This document shows positions 17,503-21,405 of a DNA stretch of 21,405 bases, piece after piece. The stretch is from NCBI GenBank assembly GCA_002081555.1, contig MZNV01002096.1, positions 1 to 21,405 on the forward strand, in the 5' to 3' direction. The notes under the pieces were generated by a model. That model saw nothing but the letters and a program-made list of their open reading frames with translations, had not been told where the DNA came from and did not search any database. The stretch comes from Protostelium mycophagum (lineage: Eukaryota > Evosea > Variosea > Protosteliida > Protosteliaceae). The stretch's first letter is position 1, and every line of letters begins with the position of its first letter. The position numbers and the translations under genes were made by a program.

Positions 17503-20500
17503 TTAATCGTGTGGTTCGTCTTTCGCCACGGCCCAGGTCGAGCTCGAAGATCTGTACAGCAACATGACCACCAATAAATGTAAAGAGAGTGTGTACACAA
17601 ATAAGAAGGTTCTTGAGAACTTGGTGGAGAGGAGAAGCTGCCCTCCATTCAGTATCACTTTTTCTGCCGGATTCAGATCCTTGTATCTCTGGTACCGCTC
17701 CTGTCCTCTAGGTCAGTGTTGTACTTGTAGACATTGCCGGATCAAAGATCGAAAAGAGATTACCTTCTTGCTGAACATCACAAAGGGGTTTACGGAATCT
17801 TCGTATAGAGGTGCGTATCTGTTCTCCAACTCATCTTTGTTTCCCTCTACATCGATCACCACCGACTGCTGTTATCTTATCAACAACGTTTTCGAGTGGC
17901 ATTTAATATTGGATATTCTTTTGAAGTAACTTTAGTTGTATTCAAGAATTTTTATTTTTATTTTTTCGACCAAAATATCACAAAGAGCACCGAGTCTTCA
18001 ACGAAGAATATTTACCCGATTGGATCTGCTGTTGGTGCTAGAAGAAGCTGAATAACTCTGAATATATCTGATCCTCTCATATAATTTGATATTATCAGCA
18101 CGCAGTTGTTCCATCTCCTGCTCTCTCTCTTGCATCCTACTTTGTACCCCTTTATTTTCCTCCTTTTTTCAGACAAGAATAGGAGAGATTATGCTTTGTG
18201 GCTTTGCCGTAAGGTGTACTCTTCCACAATAAGATGCATGATGTTACGAAAATAATCAAGTTTGGAGGACCCCCTTTGCGGTTTATGCTGTCGCATAGAT
18301 CATATATGATCGCTGTATGACAATATTTATAGTTTGGATACAAGATAAAGAAAGGAACTGAGCAGATTTTCGAGAATTCTTCGAACAAGCATCGCCATCC
18401 TCCGTATTTAGGAAAATCACCTCTTCTAGATCTCTTATACGTGCTCTGAATCTATCCCTTTGATTTGTGATCACTTGTAGTACTGTATTGTCTGCTTGCG
18501 CTCTATTTGTTACCTGAGTCCTGTTTAGAAGGATAGATAATCATATAGATAATCATTCAGATAATCACTGTCACAATCCACAAATTCTTACCGCAGGTTG
18601 TTGCATGATTTCCTCTACAACAGATTTCCCTTGGCTCTCTCGGTCCGCCGAATTGGAGCCGGAGTGAATATCTTCCTCCAACTTTTGTACTAATAATCTC
18701 AATCTGCTTTCATTCTTCTCTGACTCCGCCATCTTAGCTCTCAACGCTTGAATCTGGTCTTCAGCAGATTGTAGAGAGGCCTGTGTTCGGTGATTTAGTA
18801 TTTTGTTTTGGATTTTGATGAAACAGATCTGTGGCTTTGCAAGAGAGATTTCTATTTTTGGAGAGGAGATTTTACAACTTGTAAATAATCACCTTGGCTC
18901 TGACATTCTCGGTTTCCAGCTTCTTAGTTTTTTCTCTCAGAATCTTTTCAACAGATATTTCAGTCCCTTCATCACCATCGTCCGCGTTCTCCGTTGCTTT
19001 CTGTTCTTTTCAATTTATTTTTCGTTTTCTTGATTTCTTTGTGGTTTTGAATGCATCCAGGCGTGTGAGCGTTATAATGTCAATTATTCAATTGTATTCC
19101 TCGCTTTTGTTTCGACTTTCATGGCAAAGCCACAATCTTGCAACACACTTAATTGCTCATGCTCAAAAGATGTAAAAGAAAAAAGTGACCTTCAAAACTT
19201 CGAGTTGTCTCTTCAGCTTATTGAATTCTTGTGCAGTTGGTCTGGTTCTCAAGTCTTCAGAGAGATTCTTGATTTGTTCTTCCTATGATTGTCAATATTT
19301 TCATTGGCATTGTCATTTAAAAGAAAAAAGTGACCTTCAAAACTTCGAGTTGTCTCTTCAGCTTATTGAATTCTTGTGCAGATGGTCTGGTTCTCAAGTC
19401 TTCAGAGAGATTCTTGATTTGTTCTTCCTATGATTGTCAATATTTTCATTGGCATTGTCATTTCAAATCTACCTGCTCCTCTATCCTTTTGCTCTGCTTG
19501 TTGTTCGTCGTGTTATTTTCACTCTTCTCATTCGAATGAGATTTCTCCATACTCCTTATGGTGTCCCTCAATTGTGATAATTCTATTTCCCTCTGCGCTA
19601 ATTCCAATTCCAAATCCGGATTCCCATCCCTGATTTTTCAAACTTTTTCAAATTTTAAAGAGCGGAAAAGTCACCTCGGTAGTTCTGAATCTGGTCTTTG
19701 CATTCTCTCTAATAATAATTCCTATTTACGTATGAGTTTTTCCGTTTTAAACTCTCGTGTACTGGATTTGAGTGATGATGTAAATACTATTTGTGGCCAG
19801 GTTTACGGCAAAATCGCAAAGACAGCAGAATTTATTCTTAAATTCGAAAGAAGTAAATAATACCTTTTCTTTCAAGAGCTGTGCGATACGCAATCTACTT
19901 TCTTCTGTCTCTTGTACCAGCATATCCATCTCATTCTGATTATACGCCGCCTTGTCCTCTATAGATATTTAGACAATCGCTTTTATTCTCTTTGTTGAAA
20001 AATTTCTTGTCGGAAATAAGAGGCAAATAACATAAAAAATGATCACCAAATTTAGAGCGTAATTCGTCGTATTCGTTCTGTGTTGTGTTCAAAGAATGTT
20101 GGAGTCTTCCCATCTCATCCCGCATTGTTTGTAATGCTCGTCTCGCTTCTTGCTCTCTGATAAAATATTAATATCTGTCACTATGATTATTTTATTTTTT
20201 GTTGAATTGTTGGAAACCTCGTTCAATGGAAAGTCTAGACTACGAGCATTGATTGATTTGAAAGAGAACATCACCTCTCAATAAGGGTATCGATCATCTT
20301 TTGCTTCTCCTCTGTAACTTGTTTTTCGCTTCCCTTCACCCTCTCTGCGATGATGTTCTCCATCTTGGCTTTGTACTCGCTCAACTGATCTTCTAAAGAT
20401 CTGATTGTGACTTCTTGGTTCTGTATTCCAGAAAAGTCTCTCTGATAGTCTTCTAATTTTGTACGAAGCCTCTTGTTCTCCATTTCTAATTCCTTACATT

Positions 20501-20842
20501 TTTTAGAACATCGACGTGTCAATTCGGGATCAATACATGAGAGAAGAAGGTACCTGAAGACCAGAGAATCCCTTAGACGGATCTGGAGCCTCTGCGTTTA
20601 ACATGTTTCCAGATGTGCCACAACCACATTATCAAGTACCTCTGGTTGAGTCTTGTAATTGCTTCTTTCTTGCTGTTGCTCCCGTGACATCCTCACCAGA
20701 AGTCATCTCGGTGGCTTGACTGTCTAATTGTCCTCGTCTCTCATCTAAATTTACCTCTGTAATCAAATAAGTTATATGTGATGCGGAAGAACACACTCTT
20801 CCAATGTTCAGAAATGGCAGTAATCTTGTTATCGGCCTCCAT
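17503..20842 (-). CDS. CASP, Golgi coiled-coil membrane protein (CUX1/CASP family)
   Basis: Sixteen exons: 20842-20797, 20756-20640, 20591-20554, 20492-20275, 20156-20047, 19958-19864, 19706-19675, 19629-19473, 19427-19335, 19282-19190, 19000-18893, 18780-18592, 18513-18421, 18162-18016, 17868-17764 and 17700-17503, giving 612 residues. CASP is a tail-anchored golgin of intra-Golgi traffic. Family blocks seen: HWK...LDERRGQLD near the start, NQEVTIRSLEDQL, NQRDRFRARIRDLE, QLRADNIKLYERIRYIQSY, NPFVMFSKKERYQRYKDLNP, and the membrane anchor of about residues 577-595 (TFLFVYTLSLHLLVVMLLY). Exons 9 and 10 are a tandem duplication. The conserved N-terminal block between the first helix and APDP (about 45 residues in other CASPs) is absent. 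The exon 7 acceptor (19707) was chosen for phase and is the least certain junction. Confidence 0.9.
19174..19463. repeat. 145-bp tandem exon-plus-intron duplication in CASP
   Basis: Bases 19174-19318 are repeated at 19319-19463, directly adjacent, with one difference (t at 19237, a at 19382). Each unit contains a complete 93-nt phase-0 exon and flanking intron sequence. The two 31-residue peptides differ only at one position (Ser in the 5' exon, Thr in the 3' exon). Confidence 0.95.
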
Positions 20843-21405
20843 CGTGGTCGTCTGGTTTTCGTTTCATTTTTTGGACTACGTAAGTGTGCACCAGCAACGC
20901 ATTTGAGAATTTTTGTGAATTTCAATCATCCACGGTGAAGTCAAATTCACACAGACATCATAGCATAGAGTTATTTCAGCAGAGTCATGCGTCATCCAAC
21001 TTCAAATTACAGTATGTGCAGCAGAATGTTTTGAAAATTAAGCTGCTCCTCTTTTATTTGGAATGCTGTGCAACCTCAACAGTATTATTTGGGAAAAGGC
21101 TTGCTTTGAAAAGACAAGTTTATTGAGAAAGTGAATTTCTATCCAATTTCCTCAAGTTGACTTGTACATACAAAAATTTGAATTTTGGGAGCACAACCAA
21201 AATTATAATTCTTTTTGTTGTTTTTGAAAACTTCACCCAATTCTTCAAAATTTGGTCAGAATTCGAGTGTTTTTTTCCGAACAGACAGCTGCAAAATCCC
21301 GGTGAAAAACCATTCACGCATGAGCACCACATCTCTTTTCAGATTCAGAGTTGTACATTTGATCCTTTGAAGTGACGTGTTTATTTATTGTAACCAAACT
21401 CTTCA
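20843..21405. other. CASP upstream region, no gene supported
   Basis: These 563 bp lie upstream of the CASP start and run to the window end. Both strands contain only short open frames, none with recognisable domains or convincing exon structure. From 21150 the sequence is AT-rich with T runs. The last bases may belong to the flank of a gene outside the window. Confidence 0.5.

Noticed and set aside
17564-17929. Plus-strand open frame of 121 codons
   Set aside because: It is antisense to the last two CASP exons, whose minus-strand translation gives the conserved C-terminal golgin domain and membrane anchor.
21157-21375. Open frame with GEKPFTHEHH, similar to a C2H2 zinc-finger linker
   Set aside because: No Cys2His2 spacing is present before or after it, and the rest of the frame is low-complexity hydrophobic sequence.

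Overview
This is a compact, intron-dense eukaryotic nuclear segment. Ten protein genes can be reconstructed exon by exon, with 71 supported introns. Most introns are 37-70 nt, donors are mainly gtaag/gtgag-like, and acceptors are short with little pyrimidine tract. All splice models are hand-made: they rest on reading-frame continuity and on recalled family sequences, with no transcript or database evidence. The gene set (SLU7, QPRT, CBP80, SEC22, HP1, RPS25, an NDUFA6-like protein, an MPPED-like phosphoesterase, CASP), the very short introns and an F-box/ankyrin gene with 'DPxVDPS' repeats suggest a free-living protist. An amoebozoan of protostelid type is my best guess, by inference only.

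Layout. 1-1087 holds no intact gene: T-rich sequence, a 159-bp tandem direct repeat and a broken cysteine-rich remnant. 1088-1980 (-) is an F-box/ankyrin-like protein. 2106-3756 (-) is splicing factor SLU7, head-to-head with QPRT (about 3746-5001, +). 5239-8903 (+) is nuclear cap-binding protein CBP80/NCBP1, tail-to-tail with SEC22 (8939-9952, -). 10346-11500 (-) is an HP1-type chromodomain/chromoshadow protein. 11601-14069 (-) is a long coiled-coil protein ending in a PHD finger. 14254-14775 (-) is ribosomal protein S25, divergent from an NDUFA6-like LYR protein (14908-15456, +). 15682-17201 (+) is an MPPED/239FB-type metallophosphoesterase. 17503-20842 (-) is the Golgi coiled-coil protein CASP. 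20843-21405 has no gene I can support.

The genes are unrelated housekeeping genes packed with short or overlapping flanks. They do not form a pathway cluster, although SLU7, CBP80 and HP1 all act in nuclear RNA or chromatin processes.

The most notable signals are four. An ATATCC...AC intron with a U12-type branch site lies in the coiled-coil/PHD gene. Two GC-AG introns have positions fixed by frame or conserved protein. A near-perfect 145-bp tandem exon duplication in CASP creates two 31-residue exons differing by one residue. A short intron-restricted sequence family (GCAAAGCCACA core) recurs in CASP and NCBP1 introns.
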